Shown: positions 8,871 through 18,879 of the stretch, one piece after another
How positions within the stretch are numbered: position 1 is the first letter of the stretch
How the letters are laid out: each line of letters opens with the position of its first letter
Source of the DNA: Spirosoma endophyticum
GTDB lineage: Bacteria; Bacteroidota; Bacteroidia; Cytophagales; Spirosomataceae
Reading direction: 5' to 3'
Assembly (NCBI RefSeq): GCF_900112365.1
Contig: NZ_FOLQ01000004.1
Span: forward strand, 552,470 to 616,469
Length of the DNA stretch: 64,000 nucleotides
The notes under the pieces: generated by a model
The model's database searches: none
What the model saw: the letters and a program-made list of their open reading frames with translations, nothing else
What the model was told of the DNA's origin: nothing
Translations under genes and position numbers: made by a program

Positions 8871-9905
8871 ATGTCTAAACCCATTCTCGTACTCAAATTC
8901 GGTACGGCTTCCATTACAAAACCAACTGGTGAACCAAACGAACCAGTTATGGTAGACATCGCCCGACAAGTGGCGGAACTACATCCCCATTATCGCATCG
9001 TACTGGTTTCGTCGGGAGCGGTGGGTGCCGGGAAAGCCCTTATCCATGACTACCGGGGCGACATTACCCAACGCAAAGCCGCGGCAGCTGTGGGCAATTT
9101 GCTGCTGCTGAATCAATACTCCCGCTTCTTTTCGATTTATGGCATTTCGATTGCGCAAAGCCTGTGCGAACGCCATCATTTTGCGAATCGTGACCAGTTT
9201 CTGCAACTGAAACAAACCTACGAAGAGCTTTGGTCCAACGGCATTATTCCCATTGCCAACGAAAATGACGTAGTGAGCAACCGTGAACTGAAGTTTTCGG
9301 ACAACGACGAGCTTGCCACGCTCATTGCTGTAGGTTTCGGGGCTGAAGCACTCATGCTCTGTACCTCAGTGGGCGGATTGCTGGATGCCAACGGCCAGAT
9401 CATGCGTCAGATTATCGATTTTGACGAACGGGTTTTTGGTGTGGTACGAACAGAGAAATCATCACTGGGCTTAGGCGGTATGGCGTCTAAACTAACCTTT
9501 GCAAAACTAGCTACGCGTATGGGCATCCGGGTTGTCATTTTCGGACTCAAAGAGCCAGGAAGTATCAGCCGGGCACTCCGTAGCGAAATCGGAACCGAAT
9601 TTATTCCGCAACCCTCTGCCCTCTCGGCCCGGAACCGGTGGCTTGGTAGCGGCAGTCTGGCCGTCGGGCGGGTTCAGGTCGATGCCGGTGCGGTGAAAGC
9701 CCTTCAGAAACGGCGAAGTTTGCTGGCGGTGGGCATTCGGGCGATACTGGGCGAATTTGCCACCGGTGAAATGATTGAAATTTTGGATGAAGACCAAACC
9801 ACAGTAGCCGTAGCCCGCGCCCGCATTTCGTCTGAAACGTTAGCGCAACAGCTTAATCAGCAAAACGTTGACGTAGCAAATGCAAACGATATTGTACTTT
9901 TATAA
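8871..9905 (+). CDS. proB: Glutamate 5-kinase
   Basis: 344 residues. Phosphorylates L-glutamate with ATP to glutamyl 5-phosphate, the first committed step of proline synthesis. The amino-acid-kinase fold is seen in VLKFGTASIT (N-terminus), VLVSSGAVGAGK (about 43-54), IPIANENDVVS and the substrate loop KFSDNDELATLIA (about 140-152), and LGLGGMASKLTFAKLA (about 198-213). About 90 C-terminal residues could be a short PUA-like domain. The family is usually feedback-inhibited by proline. proA begins 2 bases after the stop codon, so the pair is translationally close and shares an mRNA. Confidence 0.93.
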   Translation: MSKPILVLKFGTASITKPTGEPNEPVMVDIARQVAELHPHYRIVLVSSGAVGAGKALIHDYRGDITQRKAAAAVGNLLLLNQYSRFFSIYGISIAQSLCERHHFANRDQFLQLKQTYEELWSNGIIPIANENDVVSNRELKFSDNDELATLIAVGFGAEALMLCTSVGGLLDANGQIMRQIIDFDERVFGVVRTEKSSLGLGGMASKLTFAKLATRMGIRVVIFGLKEPGSISRALRSEIGTEFIPQPSALSARNRWLGSGSLAVGRVQVDAGAVKALQKRRSLLAVGIRAILGEFATGEMIEILDEDQTTVAVARARISSETLAQQLNQQNVDVANANDIVLL

Positions 9906-9907
9906 CT

Positions 9908-11158
9908 ATGACACCCATTACACCGCTTCTCCAGGCAACCCAGCAGGCCGCAGCCTCCGTTCGGCGGCTTAGCCCTGCTACAAAAACGGATTTGCTCAAT
10001 CGGTTAGCCGACGTACTGACGACCCATACGGCTGAGATTGTGGCTGAAAATCAGAAAGATCTAGACCGGATGCCCACCACCGATCCTAAATATGACCGGC
10101 TGAAGCTAACCGAAACCCGTGTCGCTGATCTGTCTAAAAGTTTGCGTGAAGTAGCTGTTTTGCCTGATCCAGCGGGTGAGGTTATTCTGGAACGTACCAT
10201 CGAGCAAGGTCTGAAGCTCAAAAAAATTGCCGTTCCGCTGGGCGTTGTGGGTGTTATTTATGAAGCTCGCCCGAACGTAACAGTCGACGTAGCATCGCTT
10301 TGTCTGCGATCGGGTAATGCCTGTGTGCTGAAAGGAGGCAAAGAAGCGGACTTCTCCAATCGTTATCTGATCAGCCTGATTCAAAGCGTATTGGTTGAAT
10401 TTGGTGTACCGAAAGCCGCCGTTACGTTGCTACCCCCCGATCGGGCCGTTGTGAACGAATTGCTGACGGCAACCCGCTACGTAGATATCATTATTCCCCG
10501 TGGCTCAGACTCGCTGATTCAGTTCGTACGCAAAAACTCACTGGTGCCAACCATCGAAACGGGTGCGGGCGTTTGTCATGCATATGTAGAGGTAAGCGCT
10601 GATTTAGAGAAAGCCGTTGCTATTGTCGTTAATGCGCGAGTTTCACGGCCATCAGTCTGCAATTCACTCGATTGTGTGCTGGTTGATGAAACCATTGCCG
10701 ATACATTCCTGCCCATGCTGACAGCTGATTTCAACAAATGGAATGTGGAAGTGTTCGCCGATGAAACGTCCTACGCTATTTTCGAGAAAGCGGGCTATAC
10801 AAACCTGCAACACGCTCAATCACAGGACTTTGGCCGGGAATTTTTAGATTACAAATGTGCCGTGAAAGTCGTGAACGGGATAGACGAAGCCTTATCACAT
10901 ATTCAAACGTATTCGTCGCGACATTCTGAAGCGATTCTGTCTCAGAATCAGCCGATTATTGATCAGTTTCTACGCGAAGTAGATGCGGCTGCCGTTTACG
11001 CCAATGCCTCTACCCGTTTCACCGACGGAGCCGTGTTTGGTTTAGGTGCCGAAATCGGCATCTCGACCCAGAAACTCCACGCCCGAGGCCCGTTTGCGCT
11101 CGAAAAATTAGTGACCGAAAAATGGATCGTTGTAGGTGATGGGCAGGTGCGGTGGTAG
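9908..11158 (+). CDS. proA: Gamma-glutamyl phosphate reductase
   Basis: 416 residues, the normal length. NADPH-dependent reduction of glutamyl 5-phosphate to glutamate semialdehyde, step two of proline synthesis. Aldehyde-dehydrogenase superfamily marks: GVVGVIYEARPNVTVD (about 113-128), LKGGKEADFSN, and the catalytic Cys in RPSVCNSLDCVLVDE (about 249). The C-terminal motif GAEIGISTQKLHARGP is typical of ProA. It converges on rarA with only 10 bases between the stop codons and no visible terminator. Confidence 0.95.
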   Translation: MTPITPLLQATQQAAASVRRLSPATKTDLLNRLADVLTTHTAEIVAENQKDLDRMPTTDPKYDRLKLTETRVADLSKSLREVAVLPDPAGEVILERTIEQGLKLKKIAVPLGVVGVIYEARPNVTVDVASLCLRSGNACVLKGGKEADFSNRYLISLIQSVLVEFGVPKAAVTLLPPDRAVVNELLTATRYVDIIIPRGSDSLIQFVRKNSLVPTIETGAGVCHAYVEVSADLEKAVAIVVNARVSRPSVCNSLDCVLVDETIADTFLPMLTADFNKWNVEVFADETSYAIFEKAGYTNLQHAQSQDFGREFLDYKCAVKVVNGIDEALSHIQTYSSRHSEAILSQNQPIIDQFLREVDAAAVYANASTRFTDGAVFGLGAEIGISTQKLHARGPFALEKLVTEKWIVVGDGQVRW

Positions 11159-11168
11159 TAGTTGAACG

Positions 11169-12440
11169 CTAATACCCGTACCACTCCCCCCACCATTTCT
11201 GCAAACTCCGGCGGATTTCGGCCTCACGGGCATTATTACCGGGTTCGTAAAGCTTGTGACCTTTCAGATCGTCGGGCAGGAAATTCTGTTGAGCGAAATT
11301 GCCTTCGTGGGCGTGCGCATACTGGTATTCGTTCCCGTAGCCAATTTGCTTCATCAGTTTCGTGGGCGCATTACGTAGATGCAGGGGCACAGGCAGGTGT
11401 GCGGTCTGTTCGGCTAGGGCGATCGCACCATCAATCGCTACGTAACTCGCATTGCTTTTAGGTGAGGTTGCCAGATAGACCGCCACTTGCGACAGAATAA
11501 TCCGGCCTTCGGGCATACCGATAGCGCGAATGGCCTGTACAGCTTCTGAAGCCATAATCATGGCCGTTGGGTTCGCGTTGCCAATGTCTTCCGAAGCCAT
11601 GATCAGCATCCGGCGGGCAATGAAAATAGGATCTTCACCCGCCACAATCATGCGTGCCATCCAATACAGAGCTGCATTTGGATCAGAACCACGTAGCGAT
11701 TTGATAAAGGCCGATATAATATCATAATGCTGCTCCCCCGACTTGTCGTACCGGGCAATGTTCTGCTGCGCAACGGTCGTAACACCCTCATCGGTAATAA
11801 TCAGCGGATCGGATGAAATGTGCGCCGAGGCTACCAGTTCCAGCAAATTCAACAGTTTTCGCCCATCCCCACCCGAGAGACGCAGTAAGGCGTCGTATGA
11901 TTCGACCGTTATGGTCCTGGATTGAAGAAATGGATCGTGTGCAATCGCCCGGTCCACAACCTGAATTAACTCGTCGCGGCTGAGTGTTTCCAGGATATAG
12001 ACCTGACAACGAGAGAGTAACGCGCTATTTACCTCGAATGAGGGATTTTCAGTGGTGGCACCAATAAGCGTAATCTGGCCCTTTTCAACAGCGCCTAGCA
12101 ACGCGTCCTGCTGGCTTTTGTTGAAGCGATGTATCTCGTCGATGAACACCACCGGCGGAAACATGCCGCTCGGCCGACCCAAAACGTCGCGAATTTCTTT
12201 AACGCCAGAATTAATAGCGCTCAAAGCAATAAATGGTCGTTTGACAGCTTCAGCTAACAGTAAGGCCAATGTAGTTTTGCCAACGCCGGGTGGTCCCCAC
12301 AAAATCATGGACGGCAGGCGACCGGAGTCAATAGCCCGACGTAGGGCGCCGGCGGGGCCAATCAGTTTCCGTTGACCAATTACATCATTGAGGGTGCGGG
12401 GGCGAACCCGTTCAGGAAGGGGCGTTGAGTCCGTATTCAT
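11169..12440 (-). CDS. rarA: Replication-associated recombination protein A (AAA+ ATPase)
   Basis: 423 residues, also known as MgsA. A clamp-loader-like ATPase that acts at stalled replication forks. Walker A is GPPGVGKTT (about 49-57), Walker B is VVFIDEIHRFNKSQQDALL (about 97-115), followed by sensor 1 (IGATTENPSF) and a sensor-2/lid region. The C-terminal part includes ALYWMARMIVAGEDP and MLIMASEDIGNANP, which are characteristic of the RarA/WRNIP1 tetramerisation region. The N-terminus PLPERVRPRTLNDVIGQ is also typical. It stands alone and converges on proA. Confidence 0.94.
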   Translation of the reverse strand: MNTDSTPLPERVRPRTLNDVIGQRKLIGPAGALRRAIDSGRLPSMILWGPPGVGKTTLALLLAEAVKRPFIALSAINSGVKEIRDVLGRPSGMFPPVVFIDEIHRFNKSQQDALLGAVEKGQITLIGATTENPSFEVNSALLSRCQVYILETLSRDELIQVVDRAIAHDPFLQSRTITVESYDALLRLSGGDGRKLLNLLELVASAHISSDPLIITDEGVTTVAQQNIARYDKSGEQHYDIISAFIKSLRGSDPNAALYWMARMIVAGEDPIFIARRMLIMASEDIGNANPTAMIMASEAVQAIRAIGMPEGRIILSQVAVYLATSPKSNASYVAIDGAIALAEQTAHLPVPLHLRNAPTKLMKQIGYGNEYQYAHAHEGNFAQQNFLPDDLKGHKLYEPGNNAREAEIRRSLQKWWGEWYGY

Positions 12441-12478
12441 TCAGCGAAGTTACCCCGAACGCCCTATACAAACAAAAA

Positions 12479-12504
12479 CCCGGTACACGATCAGGTGTAC
12501 CGGG
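12479..12504 (-). terminator. Rho-independent terminator after the ECF sigma gene
   Basis: 10-base perfect stem (12479-12488 with 12495-12504) and a 6-base loop. Read on the minus strand it is followed by GGTTTTTGTTTG. It lies 33 bases past the end of the sigma factor gene and just before the rarA start. Confidence 0.8.
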
Positions 12505-12537
12505 CTGAGTTAGATTAAGGCTTAGGAATAGTCGGAA

Positions 12538-13137
12538 TTAGAAAGAAACAGTTTCCGGTGTCACATACCGCTTGAGGTTGCTCATGGCACCGAAAATAAG
12601 ATTGTAAACAGATTGAATATTGATTTGCATGAGGGCAGAAATCTCTTCGTTACTCATGTTCTGAAAGTACCGCAGGTGAACCGCTTCACGCTGACGACGG
12701 GGAAGTTTTTCGAGCGCCTGATGCAGACAATCGTTCATAAAAGTATCTTCCTCATGGGCAATAAGCAGGTTCTCGTGCGATGGATCAGCGCCGGGTAACG
12801 TATCGCCTACGCGCCGACCATTTGTAATATCATCCTGGCTGATTAATTTCTGTTCAGCGGTTAAATGGCGGACAAGTTTACGTTTGATGGAGGCCATCAG
12901 ATAAAACCGCACTGAGGTGGTTGGTCCGATGGTGGTACGGTGTTTCCAGAGTTCGACAAACAGGTCGTGGATGCAATCTTTAATCAGCGCACGGTCGGTA
13001 GCAAAGTGCGCACAGTAATGGTAGAGAGTTTGAACATAGTTCTGGTACAACCGGGCAAACGCGTTTTCATCGCCACTGCGAAACAAATTCCAAAGGGTTT
13101 CGTCGTCGGGGCCGATTTGTGTACGAGAGCGAGCCAT
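12538..13137 (-). CDS. ECF-type RNA polymerase sigma-70 factor
   Basis: 199 residues. Region 2 (about 14-85: FRSGDENAFARLYQNYVQ, then CIHDLFVELWKHR) and region 4 (about 140-192: LEKLPRRQREAVHLRYFQN followed by the helix-turn-helix MSNEEISALMQINIQSVYNL) are both clear. Region 1.1 and 3 are absent, as in group 4 sigma factors. No FecR-type anti-sigma gene or SusC/D pair lies next to it, so it is not a classic polysaccharide-locus regulator and its signal is unknown. It ends at a good terminator and is transcribed alone. Confidence 0.9.
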   Translation of the reverse strand: MARSRTQIGPDDETLWNLFRSGDENAFARLYQNYVQTLYHYCAHFATDRALIKDCIHDLFVELWKHRTTIGPTTSVRFYLMASIKRKLVRHLTAEQKLISQDDITNGRRVGDTLPGADPSHENLLIAHEEDTFMNDCLHQALEKLPRRQREAVHLRYFQNMSNEEISALMQINIQSVYNLIFGAMSNLKRYVTPETVSF

Positions 13138-13242
13138 AGTAGAGAGGGAATAAGTAGAGGTTAGGAATAGCCTTGTGGTCTGTAAACATACCGATAAAAA
13201 ATAGAATTAAAAAAGGCAACTAAATAAATTTTTTTTAAAACT

Positions 13243-14946
13243 CTATTTCACTATTTGAAGCGGTACAAATGAGAACGTTTTACCATCGAACAATCCCTGG
13301 TCACTCAGTTTCAGATCAGGAATTACTAATAAGGCCATAAACGACAACGTCATGAAAGGAGCAGCTAACGTACTCCCCAACTCCTGTTTCGCAAACTGAT
13401 CCAGTGTCGTGTATCGAGCCGCTACGTCGTAGCCATCTTCATCCGTCATTAAACCGGCAACTGGTAGAGGAAGAAGCATGGGGTGCGGGGTATGGGGCGC
13501 GGGGTCAGCAATTGGTCCATCTACATCCTGCTCCTTACTCCCTGCCCCGTGCCCCCTGCTCCATGCCGATAATCCCCCCTGAGCCTCGATAACGAGGTTA
13601 ATAGCCTGGCAAATACTCTCATCATCGCAACCAACAGCCGTAATGTTATGTGAGTCGTGGCCGACTGATGAAGCAATGGCTCCATGTTTCAACCCAAAGT
13701 TCCTGATAAATGCTATAGCGGGTGGAGCGTCCTGATACCGGTTAACAACGACTAATTTCAGCATGTCGCGCTCAATGTCCGGCACGAGTTGATTGTTCTC
13801 AATACGTGGCTCAAGATGCAGTTCATTGGTAATAAGCTGTCCATCAAGCGCTTCAATTACCCGAATGTGTGTAACATTGGGAATCGCCATCACCGCAAAA
13901 TCTTCTGTCGTTTTAGGTGAGCAATTAAAGTGATTGACCGGCTCACTACGCAAATCTGGCATGTTCGACTGGCCATTTTCGGCCACAACTTCACCGTTGA
14001 TTACGGTTTGCTGCACCCGAAAACTGGCTAAATTATCAACTACGATATAATCAGCGGGGTCGCCTTCGCGCAACAGGCCAACGGGCAAACGGTAATGCAA
14101 TACAGGATTCAGACAGGCGGCTCTCAATACGTTCCAGACGGAATGCCCTTTCTCCAGCGCCCGCACGACCAGTTGATTGATATGTCCCTCTGCTAACGTA
14201 TCAGGATGCTTGTCGTCGGAACAGAACATGATTTGTTTCGGAAATTCAGCCAGCAACGGAATCAATGCCTCGAAGTTACGGGCAGCACTTCCTTCGCGAA
14301 TCAGAATCTGCATACCACGTTTGGCTTTATCCAGTCCTTCTTCGTAGGTAAAACATTCATGGTCGGTGCTGATGCCCGCATCAATATAGCGTTGGGCGTC
14401 ATCCCCCATCAGGCCGGGAGCATGGCCATCAACGGGCTTATTAAAGGCTTTCGCCAACGCGATTTTGGCCAGTACATCAGCATCCTGATTTAGTACGCCC
14501 GGAAAATTCATCATCTCGGCCAGGTAGCCAATTTCTTTTAGTGCTAATAGCTCCCGAACATCCTGAACATCAATCGTAGCGCCGGCCATCTCGAAAGTTG
14601 TTGCCGGAACGCAGGAGGGGGCACCAAACATAAACTTAAACGGCACCCGTTTCCCCTCCTCAATCATGTAGTGTACGCCTTTCACGCCCAGTACATTACC
14701 AATCTCGTGGGGGTCCGACACCGTTGCTACGGTACCATGCACCACGGCCAGACGTGCAAACTGCGGGGGCGTCAACAGGGAACTCTCGATATGAACATGC
14801 GCATCTACAAAGCCGGGCAATATATACGGTTCACCAGCCCGCTCGTTACCCAATCGATTAATTCGGGTAATGCGACCGTTGTCAATGGTAATCGAACCGT
14901 AAAAAATAGTTTGATCGAAGAGATTCAGAATGTTCGCCGTGGGCAT
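13243..14946 (-). CDS. ade: Adenine deaminase with an in-frame repeat insertion
   Basis: 567 residues. Converts adenine to hypoxanthine and ammonia in purine salvage. Amidohydrolase metal motifs: [12 protein letters not shown] (about 44-55), [18 protein letters not shown] and [10 protein letters not shown]. The C-terminal half has [18 protein letters not shown] and [17 protein letters not shown]. Between these last two motifs, where homologs carry a short beta-turn, there are about 30 residues of Gly/His/Pro-rich sequence ([20 protein letters not shown] and neighbours). They are encoded by a palindromic GC-rich repeat at 13476-13566. The frame stays open, so the enzyme is probably made with an extra surface loop. 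The next gene upstream ends 4 bases before this start, so the two form an operon. Confidence 0.9.
   Translation of the reverse strand: MPTANILNLFDQTIFYGSITIDNGRITRINRLGNERAGEPYILPGFVDAHVHIESSLLTPPQFARLAVVHGTVATVSDPHEIGNVLGVKGVHYMIEEGKRVPFKFMFGAPSCVPATTFEMAGATIDVQDVRELLALKEIGYLAEMMNFPGVLNQDADVLAKIALAKAFNKPVDGHAPGLMGDDAQRYIDAGISTDHECFTYEEGLDKAKRGMQILIREGSAARNFEALIPLLAEFPKQIMFCSDDKHPDTLAEGHINQLVVRALEKGHSVWNVLRAACLNPVLHYRLPVGLLREGDPADYIVVDNLASFRVQQTVINGEVVAENGQSNMPDLRSEPVNHFNCSPKTTEDFAVMAIPNVTHIRVIEALDGQLITNELHLEPRIENNQLVPDIERDMLKLVVVNRYQDAPPAIAFIRNFGLKHGAIASSVGHDSHNITAVGCDDESICQAINLVIEAQGGLSAWSRGHGAGSKEQDVDGPIADPAPHTPHPMLLPLPVAGLMTDEDGYDVAARYTTLDQFAKQELGSTLAAPFMTLSFMALLVIPDLKLSDQGLFDGKTFSFVPLQIVK
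13476..13566. repeat. Palindromic 7-base-periodic repeat inserted inside ade
   Basis: 91 bases bounded by GCATGG and CCATGC. Both arms are G-rich on one strand and built of degenerate heptads: GGGGTGC GGGGTAT type in the left arm, and on the other strand GCATGGA GCAGGGG type for the right arm. The arms pair imperfectly around a central unpaired stretch. The same heptad style is seen in the intergenic element at 47685-47747. It is read through in frame by ade. Confidence 0.75.
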
Positions 14947-14950
14947 AAAA

Positions 14951-16156
14951 TTAAATCCGGATAAAAAGTTTTCGGTTGTACATCCACCGAAGAATAAGGT
15001 AAAAAACGCCCAGCGTCACGATGCCAATGAGCAACTGCTCATAAGCCGGGCCAAGTACTTGAAAAGGGCCGTGGCCAAAATGAGTATAAAGAGACGTAAC
15101 AATGAAACGATCAATAAGATGCACCAGACAATAGATTGCGATGGAATTCATCCCGACAACGACCAGCGGAAATGCCCAGCCACGTCGCCCCGTTACGTCG
15201 ACAACGTAGTAAAAAAAAGCGAGCAGCCAGAAACACCAGCCTCCACTGAACAGCACCCAGGCCGGTGTCCAGATACGTTTGACTACGGGACAAATCCCTG
15301 AAACATGAAGCAAAACACCACTGGCCAGCCCAATGGCTCCTGCAACTAGAAACCAGGTCAACATCGCCCGATGTGTCTCTCCGGAACGTAGCACCCGACC
15401 CGCCTGCAAGCCTAAAAGCATGGTTCCCAACGTAGGAATGAAACTAAGCGTCGTGTAGCCGCCCCCATTAAACAGGAACGGCTTGGTGCGTGGAAACAGG
15501 TTCAGGAACCACGTATCGAATGCCCAGGCGAGGTTGCTGTTTTTATTAAAATGCGCCATTAAGCCGGTATACATCTCAGGCCAGTCAGCCGGAACATTCA
15601 CCGCGCTGTAGTCAAAATCGAGTCCTGGAGTCGGATAGAGCACGAACGCCAGCCAATACACGAACAGGATCAGCCCGAACGCAATCCAGGTGGTTCGGGG
15701 CTTCGTTTGCCCTATCAAAAACAGGAATGGATAACCCAGACCAATTTGGGTGAGTGTATCCTCAAAGGTAAAGTTCGTTTGCTCAGCGTGGGTGGAACGG
15801 AGAAAAATACCGAGCAAAATCAGAATCAGCGACCGGCGAAGTGCCCGGCCAAACTGTTGTCCGAAGGAGTGACCCAGCGTTACCCGGCTAGCCATTGAAT
15901 AGGGCAACGCTACGCCGACCAGAAACGAAAACGATGGCTGAATCAGGTCATGTAACGAGCAGCCCGCCCAGGCAACGTGGCTCTGGTGGTGAGCCAGAAA
16001 TGCCCAGAATCCACTGTCCGGGAAAGACTCGTGCAAATGATCAAACTGTAGAATCTCGGCCGCCATCAAAAACATGACGAAGCCCCGGTAGACGTCCACA
16101 GACATCAATCGTCCGGCGGGAAAGCCGGTTTGGTTAGCGGACAACGGTGGAGGCAT
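14951..16156 (-). CDS. Heparan-alpha-glucosaminide N-acetyltransferase-like membrane protein (DUF5009/DUF1624)
   Basis: 401 residues with about 10 predicted membrane segments. The N-terminal signature [16 protein letters not shown] (about 16-31) and the conserved His in [19 protein letters not shown] sequence match the family of human HGSNAT, which moves an acetyl group from acetyl-CoA across a membrane to a sugar amine. Bacterial members are common in Bacteroidetes and lack proven substrates; cell-wall or capsule sugars are plausible. The C-terminal [17 protein letters not shown] is also family-like. It lies 4 bases upstream of ade on the same strand; the functional link is not obvious. Confidence 0.8.
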   Translation of the reverse strand: MPPPLSANQTGFPAGRLMSVDVYRGFVMFLMAAEILQFDHLHESFPDSGFWAFLAHHQSHVAWAGCSLHDLIQPSFSFLVGVALPYSMASRVTLGHSFGQQFGRALRRSLILILLGIFLRSTHAEQTNFTFEDTLTQIGLGYPFLFLIGQTKPRTTWIAFGLILFVYWLAFVLYPTPGLDFDYSAVNVPADWPEMYTGLMAHFNKNSNLAWAFDTWFLNLFPRTKPFLFNGGGYTTLSFIPTLGTMLLGLQAGRVLRSGETHRAMLTWFLVAGAIGLASGVLLHVSGICPVVKRIWTPAWVLFSGGWCFWLLAFFYYVVDVTGRRGWAFPLVVVGMNSIAIYCLVHLIDRFIVTSLYTHFGHGPFQVLGPAYEQLLIGIVTLGVFYLILRWMYNRKLFIRI

Positions 16157-16292
16157 GAGCAGGGTAGGAATTGGAACTTCAAAACTTGGAATTGGCGGTC
16201 ACATTCGCAACAGAGCGGGGTAAAGTTTTTTAAGAAAGGGTGGTATATTTCGGCCTGATGCTTTCTTTAGTACTTAAACAACCCATTCACTG

Positions 16293-17966
16293 ATGGCTGC
16301 CCGTGTGTTAAAAGTTCATCCTGCCGATAACGTCATTGTTGCCCTTCGCAACCTGTCGGCGGGGGAGCGGATTGAGTTTGAGAATGATACCTACGAGTTG
16401 CCCTACGCCGTTGGGGCCAAGCATAAATTCGTGACCGAAGACCGCCAGCCCGGCGATCCAATTACCATGTACGGGGTACTGGTTGGCAAAGCTACCCAGC
16501 CCATTCGCCGGGGGGAACCTATCACTACGTTTAATTTGAAGCATGACGCAGACCGCTACGGTCTGGATAAAAAACAGCCGTATTCCTGGCAACCGCCCGA
16601 CGTTTCGCTCTGGCAGAACCGCACATTTATGGGCTTTCACCGCGCGGATGGCAGCGTGGGAACCCGGAATTACTGGCTCGTTGTACCGCTGGTTTTCTGC
16701 GAAAATCGGAACGTACTGATTTTGAAAGATGCCTTTGAGCGCGAACTCGGCTACTCGCAACCCGAAACCTATCGCGAGCAGGTTCATGAATTGCTAAGTC
16801 TATATAAGGCAGGTGACATGACCCACATCAAAAAGATGCAGCCGTTTGTCGATGAGTCACAGAATCAAACCCTGACGCACCTAAATCAATCGGCGAACCG
16901 ACCTTTTAAGAATATAGACGGTATCAAGTTTTTGACCCACGAGATGGGCTGTGGTGGCACTCGTCAGGACTCGGCTTATCTGGGCTCATTGCTGGCCGGA
17001 TTTATCAATAACCCGAACGTAGCGGGAGCAACGGTATTGAGTCTGGGTTGTCAGCACTTGCAGGCCGATACAATAGCCACTGAAATTAAACGGCAAAATC
17101 CAAAGTTCGATAAACCACTTCTGATATTTGAGCAGCAAGCTGGCACCGAATATGCGCTGATGGCGCAGGCAGTGAAAGAAACGTTTTTAGGCTTAATTGA
17201 GATCAATAAACTCGAACGCCGACCGGCTCCGCTAAGTGCCTTAACTGTTGGTCTGAAGTGCGGGGGTTCCGATGGATTTTCGGGCATTTCGGCCAATCCC
17301 GTTCTGGGCCATTTGTCAGACACGATCGTTACATTAGGTGGCAAGACCGTACTGGCGGAATTCCCCGAACTTAATGGCGTAGAGCAGGAACTCATTAACC
17401 GCACCGCCGATACGGCCAAAGCGCAGAAATTTATTACGTTGATGAGTGATTATTCGGCGCAGGCTGAAGCGGCTGGCTCGGGCTTCGACATGAATCCGTC
17501 GCCGGGCAACATCAAAGACGGCCTCATTACCGATGCCATTAAATCGGCAGGAGCGGCTAAAAAAGGTGGCACAGCACCCGTTGCCGACGTACTGGATTAC
17601 GCTGAACCTGCCGTTACGCCCGGATTAAGCCTGTTATGCACGCCTGGCAACGACGTCGAAGCGACAACGGGTATGGCAGGTTCGGGTACCAATGTGATTC
17701 TGTTCACCACCGGCCTGGGTACGCCCACCGGAAATCCCGTTAGCCCGGTCGTTAAAGTATCGACAAACACAATCCTTAAAAACCGAATGCCCGACGTAAT
17801 CGACTTCGACAGTGGCCCGATCATCGACGGCGAACAAAGCATCGAACAAAACGCCGACGCCCTGCTGGAATACATCATCAAGCTGGCATCGGGCGACGTA
17901 ATAACCCAGGCCGAACGGCTAGGACAGGACGATTTCATTCCCTGGAAACGGGGTGTTTCTCTTTAA
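16293..17966 (+). CDS. UxaA-family sugar-acid dehydratase (altronate dehydratase type)
   Basis: 557 residues: an N-terminal SAF domain (about 1-95, PADNVIVALRNLSAGERI) fused to the large UxaA domain (about 105-557). Key motifs are FMGFHRADGSVGTRNYWLV, HEMGCGGTRQDS, VLSLGCQHLQAD, GLKCGGSDGFSGISANP and the C-terminal GTPTGNPVSPVVKVSTN. The conserved Cys residues probably bind metal. The named activity of the family is D-altronate to 2-keto-3-deoxy-gluconate. However, the neighbours (SDR, FAH hydrolase, fuconolactonase-like amidohydrolase) resemble an L-fucose route, and the Campylobacter jejuni fucose locus uses a UxaA-type protein, so an L-fuconate-type substrate is quite possible. A weak TATATTTC at 16244-16251 could be its -7 element. 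Confidence 0.85.
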   Translation: MAARVLKVHPADNVIVALRNLSAGERIEFENDTYELPYAVGAKHKFVTEDRQPGDPITMYGVLVGKATQPIRRGEPITTFNLKHDADRYGLDKKQPYSWQPPDVSLWQNRTFMGFHRADGSVGTRNYWLVVPLVFCENRNVLILKDAFERELGYSQPETYREQVHELLSLYKAGDMTHIKKMQPFVDESQNQTLTHLNQSANRPFKNIDGIKFLTHEMGCGGTRQDSAYLGSLLAGFINNPNVAGATVLSLGCQHLQADTIATEIKRQNPKFDKPLLIFEQQAGTEYALMAQAVKETFLGLIEINKLERRPAPLSALTVGLKCGGSDGFSGISANPVLGHLSDTIVTLGGKTVLAEFPELNGVEQELINRTADTAKAQKFITLMSDYSAQAEAAGSGFDMNPSPGNIKDGLITDAIKSAGAAKKGGTAPVADVLDYAEPAVTPGLSLLCTPGNDVEATTGMAGSGTNVILFTTGLGTPTGNPVSPVVKVSTNTILKNRMPDVIDFDSGPIIDGEQSIEQNADALLEYIIKLASGDVITQAERLGQDDFIPWKRGVSL

Positions 17967-17973
17967 AATGGCG

Positions 17974-18046
17974 AAAGAGCGAAAGAGTGCAAGAGCGAAT
18001 ATTGACGCACCGGCCACTCATTCGCTCTTGCACTCTTTCACTCTTT
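17974..18046. repeat. Intergenic palindrome with 8-base periodicity
   Basis: A 27-base stem with one mismatch (17974-18000 with 18020-18046) and a 19-base loop. The arm reads in octads GCGAAAGA / GTGCAAGA. It fills the gap between the UxaA gene and the SDR gene and its right arm ends at the base before the SDR ATG. A related element is at 52738-52801. Confidence 0.85.
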
Positions 18047-18820
18047 ATGTTCTCACTCAAAAACAAAACGGCCCTCGTCACCGGGGGAGCCAGCGGCATC
18101 GGGCTGGCAATTACAAAGGCGTTCGCACAGGCAGGGGCATCAGTCCATATTCTTGACCTCAACAGTGAGCAGGCCGAGCAGGCTGCCGATGGCATCAACC
18201 AGTCGGGCGGCCAGGCCACGGGCCACGCGGTCGACGTATCCAATCAGGAGCAGACGATAGCCGTTATCAACCAGATTGCCGCTTCGGGACCCATTCACAT
18301 TTTGGTGAACAACGCGGGGGTATCGCACATTGGCACGGTCGAGACCACAACCGAAGCCGACTTCGACCGGATTTTCCGGATCAACGTAAAAGGAGTTTAC
18401 AACTGTCTGTACGCGACGATTCCCCACTTGAAAGCCAACGGCGGGGGCGTCATTCTCAACATGGCCTCCGTGGCCGCTACGTTGGGCCTCTCCGATCGCT
18501 TTGCTTATTCGATGAGCAAAGGGGCTGTGCTAACCATGACACTGTCGGTAGCGAAGGATTATCTGAAAGACAAGATACGCTGCAATTGTATCTCGCCTGC
18601 TCGGGTGCATACGCCCTTCGTGGACGGATTTCTGGCCAAAAATTATCCAGGTAAAGAAGCCGAAATGTTCGAGAAACTGTCAAAAACTCAACCCATTGGT
18701 CGTATGGCCGAGCCGGAAGAAGTTGGCGCGCTGGCTCTCTATCTCTGCTCCGACGAAGCCGGATTCGTTACCGGCTGCGACTACCCGCTGGATGGCGGCT
18801 TCACAAGACTGAACGCGTAA
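18047..18820 (+). CDS. Short-chain dehydrogenase/reductase, probable sugar-acid dehydrogenase
   Basis: 257 residues from the ATG at 18047. A longer frame starting 20 codons upstream runs through the palindrome and is rejected. Classical SDR features: the NAD-binding TGGASGIG (about 12-19), NNAGVS, the catalytic Ser in NMASVAATLG, YSMSKGAV holding Tyr and Lys, and the C-terminal YPLDGGFT. In the Xanthomonas L-fucose pathway an SDR oxidises 2-keto-3-deoxy-L-fuconate; in Campylobacter an SDR (FucX) oxidises L-fucose itself. Context allows either. A good terminator follows at 18839, so UxaA and SDR form a two-gene unit. Confidence 0.88.
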   Translation: MFSLKNKTALVTGGASGIGLAITKAFAQAGASVHILDLNSEQAEQAADGINQSGGQATGHAVDVSNQEQTIAVINQIAASGPIHILVNNAGVSHIGTVETTTEADFDRIFRINVKGVYNCLYATIPHLKANGGGVILNMASVAATLGLSDRFAYSMSKGAVLTMTLSVAKDYLKDKIRCNCISPARVHTPFVDGFLAKNYPGKEAEMFEKLSKTQPIGRMAEPEEVGALALYLCSDEAGFVTGCDYPLDGGFTRLNA

Positions 18821-18838
18821 GTTTTACTCGATTTGAAC

Positions 18839-18863
18839 GGGCCACGGTTTTCAATCGTGGCCC
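18839..18863 (+). terminator. Terminator after the SDR gene
   Basis: 8-base perfect G+C stem (18839-18846 with 18856-18863), 9-base loop, then CCATTTTATG. It lies 18 bases after the SDR stop and separates the UxaA-SDR unit from what follows. Confidence 0.7.
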
Positions 18864-18879
18864 CATTTTATGTTGAAAC

